A DNA stretch of 8,260 nt from JBQTHD01 sp052390275 (lineage in GTDB: Bacteria; Actinomycetota; Acidimicrobiia; Acidimicrobiales; AC-14), in assembly GCA_052390275.1 (NCBI GenBank), contig JBQTHD010000041.1, forward strand, positions 1-8,260, read 5' to 3'. The notes below the pieces were generated by a model. The model had not been told where the DNA came from. It saw only the letters and a program-made list of their open reading frames with translations, and ran no database searches. The position numbers and the translations under genes were made by a program. Of this stretch, positions 1 through 5,841 are shown piece after piece (the first letter of the stretch is position 1; each line of letters opens with the position of its first letter).

Positions 1-358
1 AGATGCCCAGCAGGCTCAGATGCCAGGGATCGTGCGCCACCCCCGTTCCCGCCGGCATGGGAATCCACCTTTGGTACAGACACACCCCACCCCTGGCATC
101 AACCGCCGCCCGCAGCACCCGGAACCCATGAACCTTCGGCGCCTTGCGAATCTGCTTGGGTGGTGGGCCTGGCGGGGCTGGCTTGGGGACGGGCTTGATC
201 AGGGGGCGACTGGACAGGCGGGCTCCGGCACAAGAGAGGGAGGAGCCTCGATACTCACCGTCGCAATGGGCAGCGGCCTGGGCCAATGCAGGTGGTGGCA
301 GGCTCATGGCGCCGACAACCAGACTGACAGCGAGGCCTCGGAGACCTATGGAGCGCAC
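1..358 (-). CDS. Secreted protein with N-terminal signal peptide, unknown function (partial, runs off left edge)
   Basis: A GTG at 358-356 opens a frame that stays open to the window edge, giving 119 visible residues. The N-terminus is a classic Sec signal peptide: Arg at 2 and 7, a hydrophobic stretch at about 8-20, and an A-L-A site predicting cleavage after residue 26. The mature part starts with Cys32 and Cys43, followed by a Pro/Lys-rich linker (about 52-75) and then a small region with Cys93, Trp98 and Trp112. The start is supported by GGAG five bases upstream. It overlaps the end of the upstream lipoprotein gene by 13 bases, so the two are probably translationally coupled and act together at the cell surface. 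I do not recognise the family. The three cysteines in an exported protein suggest disulfide bonding, possibly with a further cysteine beyond the edge (inference). Gene finders that require ATG or a complete frame would miss it. Confidence 0.72.
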   Translation of the reverse strand, partial: MRSIGLRGLAVSLVVGAMSLPPPALAQAAAHCDGEYRGSSLSCAGARLSSRPLIKPVPKPAPPGPPPKQIRKAPKVHGFRVLRAAVDARGGVCLYQRWIPMPAGTGVAHDPWHLSLLGI

Positions 359-1032
359 GGATTCTCCGGAGCCGATCCGTTCTCCGGTAGCCCGTCGTAG
401 GTCAAAACCCAACCCGTAGGGTTCGATCGGTCCGGTTGGCGACGTTCCATTGCCACCCACTCGGTCCGATACCCGTCCGGCAAAAAGAAGTAGCGGTTCA
501 CCTCGGCGAAGATGCAGGTCATCGAGAACTCATACAAGTGTTGGGTTTCGGCAACTCGAAAGGGTCCGGTTGGGATCCGTCCGAAATCCTCGGCGGCTCC
601 TGGCTTGGTCACCTCGCGGGCGAACGTCATCCGCTTCAGGTCGAAGTGCGGGCCCCGATAGAGGGATGCGAGGCCAGCCTCGACCTTGGGGGTGAGTTTC
701 TCGACGGCCAGGGCCTGGCGGAGGAGGTCAGCGTTGCGCTCCTCGAAGAAGGCCAGCAGGCGGTCGACGTAACTGGCGTCGCGCACCGAGGGGATGCCCC
801 ACTTGTAGGGGTCGATGGTCTCTTGCGACTTGGCCACTGCGCGGTTCGGCACTGGGGCACTGGACTTGGCCATCGGCGTCGGGGCTTCCACCTGTGCGTC
901 CGGGCCCCGGGAGCAGGCAGTGCTCGTCAATGCCACCATGACCACGGGTAGCCAGGCCGCGCGCCAGCCTCGGCATGGGGTACGCCGGCCACCTTCAACG
1001 CCCCGCGTCCCCTCCACCCCCGAAAATCTCAT
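346..1032 (-). CDS. Putative lipoprotein of unknown function
   Basis: The product is 228 residues from the ATG at 1032-1030. An Arg-rich N-terminus is followed by a hydrophobic segment (about 25-39) ending in L-T-S-T-A-C, which fits a relaxed lipobox with Cys40 as the lipidation site. This predicts a surface-anchored protein. A low-complexity Pro/Ala/Ser linker (about 45-72) leads to a C-terminal domain with a predicted helical stretch (about 86-122) and an aromatic-rich part (F-F-L-P-D-G-Y at about 182-188). Cys173 and Cys226 could form a disulfide. The frame extends upstream to 1197, but that would overlap bioD and place 55 unrelated residues before the signal sequence, so the ATG at 1032 is preferred. 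Only a weak GAG precedes it. It lies 89 bases after bioD on the same strand and overlaps the next secreted-protein gene. I do not recognise the C-terminal domain. Confidence 0.75.
   Translation of the reverse strand: MRFSGVEGTRGVEGGRRTPCRGWRAAWLPVVMVALTSTACSRGPDAQVEAPTPMAKSSAPVPNRAVAKSQETIDPYKWGIPSVRDASYVDRLLAFFEERNADLLRQALAVEKLTPKVEAGLASLYRGPHFDLKRMTFAREVTKPGAAEDFGRIPTGPFRVAETQHLYEFSMTCIFAEVNRYFFLPDGYRTEWVAMERRQPDRSNPTGWVLTYDGLPENGSAPENPCAP
361..367 (-). promoter_or_regulatory. Ribosome binding site of the secreted-protein gene
   Basis: On the minus strand the bases read GGAGAAT, two bases before the GTG start at 358. The GGAG core pairs with the 16S rRNA tail at a five-base spacing. The site lies inside the 3' end of the upstream lipoprotein gene and is the main reason for choosing this GTG. 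Confidence 0.6.
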
Positions 1033-1121
1033 ATGACTATCTCGACGACGTGGGGACCACCCTGAACCACAGAAGCTGGCGTTATCGAGATTCGGCGGTG
1101 GCAACCGCTGGATGGCAACGC

Positions 1122-1892
1122 CTATGAGGTTCCCGAAAGCCGCTGCGATCCTGGAGTCCGGTCGTTGCCTGGCCGACGCGCGCGGGTGACGCGGCATGCC
1201 AACTCGGTTGCCAGGGAATTGATATCCGGACTCAGATCGATGTCATCGTTGGCCAGCCAAGTGTGGTTGAGGCGGTGCAGTCGGTCGGCTGGGTTGAAGC
1301 GGTTGAGGAGGACGACCGGGGCTGCGCCGAGTTCCGAGGTAATGGCGTCGGCGGCGAGGTGGACGGAGTTGATGGCGCCCAGGCCGGCGTCGGCCACCAG
1401 GAGGGCCATGTCGGGACGGAACGCGGCGGCCAGAGCCAGGCTGTCGGCCCCCTTGGCCACCGGCGACCGGGGGCCGCCGACCGTTTCCACCAGGCCGACG
1501 TCGGTGTTCTGCGGCCAGGTGGTCTCAGCCACCAGGTCCCCAACCGTGAATGGCGGCAAGCCCAGGACTTGGGCGGCCATCGGGGGAGCCATGGCCAGCG
1601 GGTACCGACGGTGGGGCGGGCACACCTTGTCGGCGCTGGTCCCGGTCGCTTCGGCCAAAACGGCGGAGTCCGTTGGTGCGAAATTCGCTGGGTCGGAGCT
1701 CGCTGAGTTGGAATTCGCTGAGGCGGGATCGGTTGGAGGAACGTCGGCCGGGTCGTACGACTCGACCGGTTTGCGGGCGGCCACCACCAAACCCTGAGCG
1801 CAAAGCCTGCGAGCCAGAGCGGCGGTGACCCAGGTCTTGCCGACCCCCGTGCTGGTGCCAAGCACCACGACCAACAGCCGAGGGTTCGTCAT
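1122..1892 (-). CDS. bioD: ATP-dependent dethiobiotin synthase
   Basis: BioD closes the ureido ring of 7,8-diaminononanoate using ATP and CO2 to give dethiobiotin, a cytoplasmic step. Seen in the 256 residues: the P-loop G-T-S-T-G-V-G-K-T at 12-20; R-K-P-V-E-S at 40-45, matching the family K-P-V motif that contacts substrate; T-D-S-A-V-L at 74-79, the usual (S/T)-D-A site; and V-E-T-V-G-G at 135-140, in place of the more common V-E-G-A-G-G. Typical BioD has about 220-240 residues; the surplus here is a Pro/Asn/Ser-rich insert at about 48-73 made of short repeats. The start ATG overlaps the bioF stop as ATGA (1892-1889), indicating translational coupling. Its position third after bioA and bioF makes the assignment firm. 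The divergent V-E-T-V-G-G-P-R-S-P stretch is the only reason for slight doubt about full activity. Confidence 0.93.
   Translation of the reverse strand: MTNPRLLVVVLGTSTGVGKTWVTAALARRLCAQGLVVAARKPVESYDPADVPPTDPASANSNSASSDPANFAPTDSAVLAEATGTSADKVCPPHRRYPLAMAPPMAAQVLGLPPFTVGDLVAETTWPQNTDVGLVETVGGPRSPVAKGADSLALAAAFRPDMALLVADAGLGAINSVHLAADAITSELGAAPVVLLNRFNPADRLHRLNHTWLANDDIDLSPDINSLATELACRVTRARRPGNDRTPGSQRLSGTS
1674..1718 (-). repeat. 15-bp in-frame tandem repeat in bioD (3 units)
   Basis: Three adjacent 15-base units at 1718-1704, 1703-1689 and 1688-1674 (minus strand) each begin GCGA and encode ANSNS, ASSDP and ANFAP, BioD residues 59-73. Unit 1 shares 11 of 15 bases with unit 2 and 10 of 15 with unit 3. 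Being a multiple of three, the repeat keeps the frame. It lies in a loop between the K-P-V and T-D-S-A-V motifs. Confidence 0.65.
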
Positions 1893-3322
1893 GTCGCCCC
1901 AGTCAGCGAGCTCATCGCAAAAGGCCAGCCCAGGTCGGCCAGGCCTTTGACCAGACGGCTCATGTCGGCGGGGGTGTGGGTGGCGGACACCGAGACCCGC
2001 AGGCGGCTGGTTCCTGGGGCCACGGTGGGGGGGCGGATGGCGGGCACGATCAGGCCTTGCTCGGCAAGCGTATGGGAGGCGGCCACGGCTGCGTCCTCGG
2101 CCCCGAGGATGATGGCAACTATGGGTGACGGGTGGCCGGGGATCAGGCGGTCGATGTTGTCCCGCAAACGTGCCCGCAACCGGGCGCCTTCGGGTCCGGT
2201 GTAGATGGCCAGGGCGGCGGTGGCCGCGGCCACGTCGGCCGGCGCCGCCGCAGTGGTGAACATGAAGGGCCGGGCCCGGTTGATCATCAGGTCGACGACG
2301 GATTGGCGGGCGGCCACCATTCCGCCAATGGAGCCGAGGAACTTCGAGAACGTTCCCACCCGGACCACCGAGGGGTCACCGCGGACCGCTGATGAATCTT
2401 CTCGCGGCACCGGCGGGTCAGCGCCGACCATGGAGGCGTCGCAGCGGTCAACCGAGGGGTCGCCGCGGTCAACCGAGGGGTCGTCGCGGTCAGCCGCGGC
2501 GTCACCGCGGTCGACCGAGGGGTCGCCGCGGTCAACCGAGGGGTCGCCGCGGTCAACCGAGGCGTCACCGCCCACCGAGGCGTGACCCTTAGGGCTGGCG
2601 CCTTCGGGGTACCCGGGAAAGACCTGATGGGCCTCGTCGAGGACCAGTAGGGCCCGGTGGCTTCGGGCGGCCGCCGCGAGATCGGCCACCGGGGCCACGT
2701 CGCCGTCCATGGAGAACACCGTGTCGCTCACCAGGATCCGGCGGCTGGGACCGGGCCCACTCAGGAGGTGGGCGGCGTGGTCGGCATCCGCGTGCTGGTA
2801 GACGGCCACCTGAGCCCGGGCCAGCCGACATCCATCGACGATGGATGCGTGGTTGTGGGCATCGCTGACCACCAGAACATCCGGCCCGGCCAGGGTCGCC
2901 ATCACGGCCAGGTTGGCCATGTAACCGGATGGAAAGGACAGGGCCGCCTCGGTCCCCTTCCACCGGGCCACCGCCTCCTCCAGTATCCGGTGACCGTCCT
3001 GGTGCCCGCCTGCCAAACGGGAGGACCCCGAACCCGCCCCCAGGGCTTCCAGGGCCTTGATGGCCGCGGCCGTCACCCGGGGATGACGACTCAGGCCCAG
3101 GTAGTCATTGGAGGAGAAGCTGATCGGACCCTTGCTGGCCGCCGCCGGCGTGAGCCGTCGCCATCGACCCGCCTCACGGACCGCCAGGATTTCCTCATCC
3201 ACCCACGATGCCCAGGACTCGGGCCTGATCGAAGCCGACCCGGACCCGACCACGGATCCGGGAGTCCCTCGAGTGTCACCCGTTGACTCGCTGCCTTCGG
3301 GCGGGTGACGACTCCCGGTCAT
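1889..3322 (-). CDS. bioF: 8-amino-7-oxononanoate synthase with a heptapeptide-repeat insertion
   Basis: BioF is a PLP enzyme that condenses pimeloyl-ACP (or -CoA) with L-alanine to make 8-amino-7-oxononanoate, the substrate of BioA. Seen in the 477 residues: S-N-D-Y-L-G-L (71-77), G-S-G-S-S-R-L-A-G-G (97-106), S-D-A-H-N-H-A-S (153-160), S-M-D-G-D-V-A-P (204-211), D-E-A-H (229-232) and V-G-T-F-S-K-F-L-G-S (322-331) with the PLP lysine at 327. The family is normally near 380-400 residues. The excess is a low-complexity N-terminus (about 1-32) and ten heptapeptides at 252-321, placed between D-E-A-H and the PLP-lysine motif. His232 to Lys327 is 95 residues, against about 29 in E. coli BioF as I recall it. 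The usual G-T-G after D-E-A-H is replaced by Q-V-F-P. The start ATG overlaps the bioA stop as ATGA (3322-3319); the frame continues upstream to 3790, but that part lies within bioA. The stop overlaps bioD. Activity with this insert is likely but not certain. Confidence 0.94.
   Translation of the reverse strand: MTGSRHPPEGSESTGDTRGTPGSVVGSGSASIRPESWASWVDEEILAVREAGRWRRLTPAAASKGPISFSSNDYLGLSRHPRVTAAAIKALEALGAGSGSSRLAGGHQDGHRILEEAVARWKGTEAALSFPSGYMANLAVMATLAGPDVLVVSDAHNHASIVDGCRLARAQVAVYQHADADHAAHLLSGPGPSRRILVSDTVFSMDGDVAPVADLAAAARSHRALLVLDEAHQVFPGYPEGASPKGHASVGGDASVDRGDPSVDRGDPSVDRGDAAADRDDPSVDRGDPSVDRCDASMVGADPPVPREDSSAVRGDPSVVRVGTFSKFLGSIGGMVAARQSVVDLMINRARPFMFTTAAAPADVAAATAALAIYTGPEGARLRARLRDNIDRLIPGHPSPIVAIILGAEDAAVAASHTLAEQGLIVPAIRPPTVAPGTSRLRVSVSATHTPADMSRLVKGLADLGWPFAMSSLTGAT
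2360..2587 (-). repeat. 21-bp in-frame tandem repeat array in bioF (10 units plus one 18-bp unit)
   Basis: Units start in exact 21-base register at 2360, 2381, 2402, 2423, 2444, 2465, 2486, 2507, 2528 and 2549. A shortened 18-base unit follows at 2570-2587. The six units 2444-2569 are nearly identical on the plus strand (gcggtcaaccgaggggtcgcc type with one to a few changes, reported here as read), while the four nearest the PLP-lysine motif are degenerate. In protein order they read GDASVDR, GDPSVDR, GDPSVDR, GDAAADR, DDPSVDR, GDPSVDR, CDASMVG, ADPPVPR, EDSSAVR, GDPSVVR. The shortened 18-base unit encodes GHASVG just before them. The last unit runs straight into V-G-T-F-S-K, so it may be the ancestral segment from which the array grew (inference). 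Confidence 0.93.
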
Positions 3323-4629
3323 GACCCGGCGGCGGCCAGGCTGGCGGCGAGAACGTCGACTATCCGGTCGATCTCGTCCGAAGTAACCGTCAGTGGGGGC
3401 ATAAGGACGACGACGTCGCCCAGCGGTCGCAGGAGCACCCCCCTGCGCACCGCCTCGGCGCACACCGCCCGGCCGGTCCCCGGCAAAGCGTCCACCCCAC
3501 CCATCAGGCCCACCAGGCGAAACGGTCGGCCCACCCGGTCCGACAGCAGGCGTCGAAGTTGCTCCGACCGATGGGCCACGTTCTCGAGCGCCGCCCCGTC
3601 GACGACGAGTTTCAGATGGGCCAGGGCCACGGCCGCCGCCAGGGGGTTTCCGCCGTAAGAGTGGCCGTGGAAGAAAGTGTGTCCTCGGTAGGCGTCGAAC
3701 ACCCGACCCGACGCCACCGCCGCCGACATGGGCAGGTAACCGCCGGTCAGGCCCTTGCCGAGGCACAGGATGTCGGGTTGCAGATGACACTGCTGCGAGG
3801 CGAACAACGTTCCAGTGCGGCCGAAGCCGGTGGCCACCTCGTCACAGATCAACAGGACTCCCATCTCCGCGCAGGCCCGGCCCAGAGATTGGTACTCGCT
3901 TGCCGGGGCCGTACGCATTCCCGCCGCGCCCTGAACTAAAGGTTCGATCACCACCGCGGCCAACTCGTCGGCCATAACTCGGACCATCTCGGCGGCACTG
4001 GCCAGTGCCCCGGGTGAACCCGGCTGGGGAGCCCGAACGACATCGAAGCGAAGCCGGTCGAACACACTCGCCCCCAGCCCGTCGTCACCCAGGGAAAGGG
4101 ATCCAATCGTGTCTCCGTGATAGGCCCCGCCCAGGGTCAAGAACCGTTGCCGACGGGGCTGGCCGAGCAGGGTCCAGTACTCGAAGGCCATCTTGGCCGC
4201 AGCCTCCACTGCGCTGGACCCGTCGCTTGCGAAGAAAAAGTGGGGGTCGGGAACCGGGACCACCCGAGCCAGAGCCTCGGCCAACTCCACCACCACCCGG
4301 CTGCCGTGGCCCAGCGAGGTGGAGTGGGCCACCCGGTCCAACTGGTTGCGCACCGCCTGGTCCAACTCGGGAACCCGATGACCCAGGGTGGTGACCCACA
4401 GCGAGGAGATGGCGTCTAGGTAACGCCGACCGTCGACGTCGATGAGTTCTCGGCCCTCGGCCCTCTCGATGACCAGACCCTCGCCCGAGCCGTAACCGTC
4501 CATCGGGGTGAACCCGTGCCATACCAGCGCCCCGTCCCGGCGTCGCCAGGAGGCCGACTCGGCATCGGCCGTAGTGTCCGCCGCCGAATCGTGGGCAGGC
4601 CCCAAAGCAGACCCGGCGGATTCGGTCAC
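3319..4629 (-). CDS. bioA: Adenosylmethionine-8-amino-7-oxononanoate aminotransferase
   Basis: BioA is a class-III PLP aminotransferase that moves an amino group from S-adenosylmethionine to 8-amino-7-oxononanoate, giving 7,8-diaminononanoate for BioD. Seen in the 436 residues: W-H-G-F-T-P-M (37-43), I-S-S-L-W-V (74-79), where the Trp matches the substrate-pocket Trp of the family, S-D-G-S-S-A-V-E-A-A (135-144), G-A-Y-H-G-D-T (168-174), D-E-V-A-T-G-F-G-R-T-G (263-273) and L-G-K-G-L-T-G-G-Y-L-P (290-300) with PLP lysine 292, then F-H-G-H-S-Y-G-G-N-P-L-A. The length is normal for BioA (about 430), with a non-conserved N-terminus of about 30 residues. The start is a GTG at 4629-4627 without a clear Shine-Dalgarno, so the message may be nearly leaderless or the start slightly different. 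It is the first gene of the bioAFD operon and diverges from hrcA. Confidence 0.96.
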   Translation of the reverse strand: MTESAGSALGPAHDSAADTTADAESASWRRRDGALVWHGFTPMDGYGSGEGLVIERAEGRELIDVDGRRYLDAISSLWVTTLGHRVPELDQAVRNQLDRVAHSTSLGHGSRVVVELAEALARVVPVPDPHFFFASDGSSAVEAAAKMAFEYWTLLGQPRRQRFLTLGGAYHGDTIGSLSLGDDGLGASVFDRLRFDVVRAPQPGSPGALASAAEMVRVMADELAAVVIEPLVQGAAGMRTAPASEYQSLGRACAEMGVLLICDEVATGFGRTGTLFASQQCHLQPDILCLGKGLTGGYLPMSAAVASGRVFDAYRGHTFFHGHSYGGNPLAAAVALAHLKLVVDGAALENVAHRSEQLRRLLSDRVGRPFRLVGLMGGVDALPGTGRAVCAEAVRRGVLLRPLGDVVVLMPPLTVTSDEIDRIVDVLAASLAAAGS

Positions 4630-4697
4630 AGACTTATCGTCGCACCCGGGCCGCGTACACGGCCCCGTCGGGGGCGGCCGGTAACATCACCACCCTG
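4630..4697. promoter_or_regulatory. Divergent promoter region between bioA and hrcA, with inverted repeat
   Basis: These 68 bases must hold the promoters of bioA (leftward) and hrcA (rightward). A perfect inverted repeat GGGCCG-N6-CGGCCC lies at 4648-4665, near the middle, and could be an operator or simply chance in GC-rich DNA. No CIRCE element (TTAGCACTC-N9-GAGTGCTAA) is visible, so HrcA probably does not regulate itself through a classical CIRCE here. I also see no clear half-site pair of the biotin regulators BirA or BioQ. Confidence 0.5.
4682..4687 (+). promoter_or_regulatory. hrcA: Candidate -10 element for hrcA
   Basis: TAACAT matches the TANNNT core of sigma-70-type -10 boxes and ends ten bases before the hrcA ATG. 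The transcript would have a leader of only a few bases or none, which agrees with the lack of a strong Shine-Dalgarno. No convincing -35 is seen at the usual distance. Confidence 0.3.
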
Positions 4698-5777
4698 ATG
4701 GAAGCCGCCCTGCCCGCCGACGCCATCGCCGGTGTGCCGGGAGAGCGGACGCCACCTCGATCTCTCCCCCTCGACCAGCGCAAGGCCGCCATCCTGCGGG
4801 CCGTGGTGGAGGAGTACATCGAAACTGCCTCGCCCGTCGGGTCCGCCCACGTGGCGGGTCGCCGGGGTCTGGGCGTTTCCGCCGCCACGGTGCGCAACGA
4901 CATGGCCCGCCTGGAGGCCGACGGCTACCTTGCCCACCCCCACACCAGCGCCGGCCGCATCCCCACCGACAAGGGGTACCGGTTCTTCGTCGACCAATGC
5001 CCGGCCCGCTCGGAGAGTCTGGGCCCCCCAGAGCAGAGGTTGGTGGCCGAGTTCTTCGCCCGGGCATCGGGCCAGATCAGCCGGATGCTGGCCGACACCA
5101 CCCGCCTGTTGGCCGACCTCACCCACTATGCCGCCCTGGTGGTGGCCCCCTCCCACCACGACGCCACCGTTCGCTCCGTCCAGTTGGTCCGCCTCGGCCC
5201 CCGCCTGGCCCTTGCTGTCGCTGTCCTGTCGGACGGCACGGTGGACAAGTCCACGGTGGAGATGTCCGACGCGGAGATCACCGACGCCCAGGTGGTGCTG
5301 GCTTCAGGCCGGTTGGCCGCTGCCCTGGTCGGGCGGAGCCTTTCGGGGGGGGAGAACCTCGGCTCGTCGGGGCGGGCCAGCGTGGACGGGTTGGTGGCCC
5401 AGGCCCATCAGGCGCTGCTCGACACCCACCGGGTCGAGGCCGAGCAGGTCTTCGTGGGCGGCACCGCCAAAATGGCGGCCACCTTCGATGCGGTCGACAC
5501 CGTCCGGCAGGTGCTGTCCATCCTGGAGGAGCAGTACCTGGTGGTGCGCCTGATCGGTGAGGCACTTGGAGCCGAGGGTCTGACCGTGTCCATCGGGGCC
5601 GAGCACGGAGTGGAGTCTTTGGCCGAGTGTTCGATCGTGGCCGCCCCCTACGAGGTGGACGGGGTCCGGGTCGGCACCATTGGCATTTTGGGCCCGACCC
5701 GAATGCACTACCCCCAGGCCATGGCCGCGGTGGACGCGGTCAGCCGCCGCCTCGGTCATCACCTGCGAGATCGATGA
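4698..5777 (+). CDS. hrcA: Heat-inducible transcription repressor HrcA
   Basis: HrcA represses chaperone genes (typically groES-groEL, often dnaK) by binding CIRCE operators, and its folding depends on GroEL, which couples repression to free chaperone. Seen in the 359 residues: a winged helix-turn-helix at about 28-98, with E-Y-I-E-T-A-S-P-V-G-S (39-49), the recognition stretch V-S-A-A-T-V-R-N-D-M (60-69) and H-T-S-A-G-R-I-P-T-D-K-G-Y-R-F-F-V (82-98), the hallmark wing. The remainder is the GAF-like and dimerisation region, ending in the conserved G-I-L-G-P-T-R-M-H-Y-P. Length is normal (about 340-360). The first 25 residues are poorly conserved, and an in-frame GTG at 4734 is an alternative start. 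It lies 64 bases upstream of dnaJ, the usual actinobacterial hrcA-dnaJ2 pair. Confidence 0.97.
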   Translation: MEAALPADAIAGVPGERTPPRSLPLDQRKAAILRAVVEEYIETASPVGSAHVAGRRGLGVSAATVRNDMARLEADGYLAHPHTSAGRIPTDKGYRFFVDQCPARSESLGPPEQRLVAEFFARASGQISRMLADTTRLLADLTHYAALVVAPSHHDATVRSVQLVRLGPRLALAVAVLSDGTVDKSTVEMSDAEITDAQVVLASGRLAAALVGRSLSGGENLGSSGRASVDGLVAQAHQALLDTHRVEAEQVFVGGTAKMAATFDAVDTVRQVLSILEEQYLVVRLIGEALGAEGLTVSIGAEHGVESLAECSIVAAPYEVDGVRVGTIGILGPTRMHYPQAMAAVDAVSRRLGHHLRDR

Positions 5778-5841
5778 ACCCGCACGCGCAACCGAAGGTC
5801 GCTTCACCGGCGCGTCGTCGCTCGAACATGGCTAGCCACAG

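Noticed and set aside
20..400. Plus-strand open frame of 126 residues at the left edge
   Set aside because: Its product is low-complexity with no recognisable motif, and the opposite strand holds a far better gene with signal peptide and ribosome binding site.
1095..1108. Hairpin GCGGT-N4-ACCGC after bioD as a terminator
   Set aside because: Only five pairs and no U-tract on the transcribed strand.
1033..1197. Upstream extension of the lipoprotein gene to an ATG at 1197
   Set aside because: It would overlap the 3' end of bioD by 76 bases and add 55 residues in front of an N-terminal export signal, which is not plausible.
2360..2587. CRISPR-like array
   Set aside because: The units are directly adjacent with no spacers and are translated in frame within bioF.
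2205..2592. Plus-strand Ser/Arg-rich repetitive frames across the bioF repeat array
   Set aside because: Any 21-bp repeat without stops gives repetitive peptides in other frames; the minus frame carries the conserved enzyme on both sides.
3323..3790. Upstream extension of bioF giving a 633-residue protein
   Set aside because: The added 156 residues are Arg/Gly/Pro-rich shadow translation of bioA; the ATG at 3322 forms a coupled ATGA overlap.
4630..4697. CIRCE operator upstream of hrcA
   Set aside because: Neither TTAGCACTC nor GAGTGCTAA, nor a near match, is present in the spacer.
4626..5159. Minus-strand frame of 177 residues opposite the hrcA 5' part
   Set aside because: Gly/His-rich shadow translation covering the hrcA DNA-binding domain and the promoter region; no motif.
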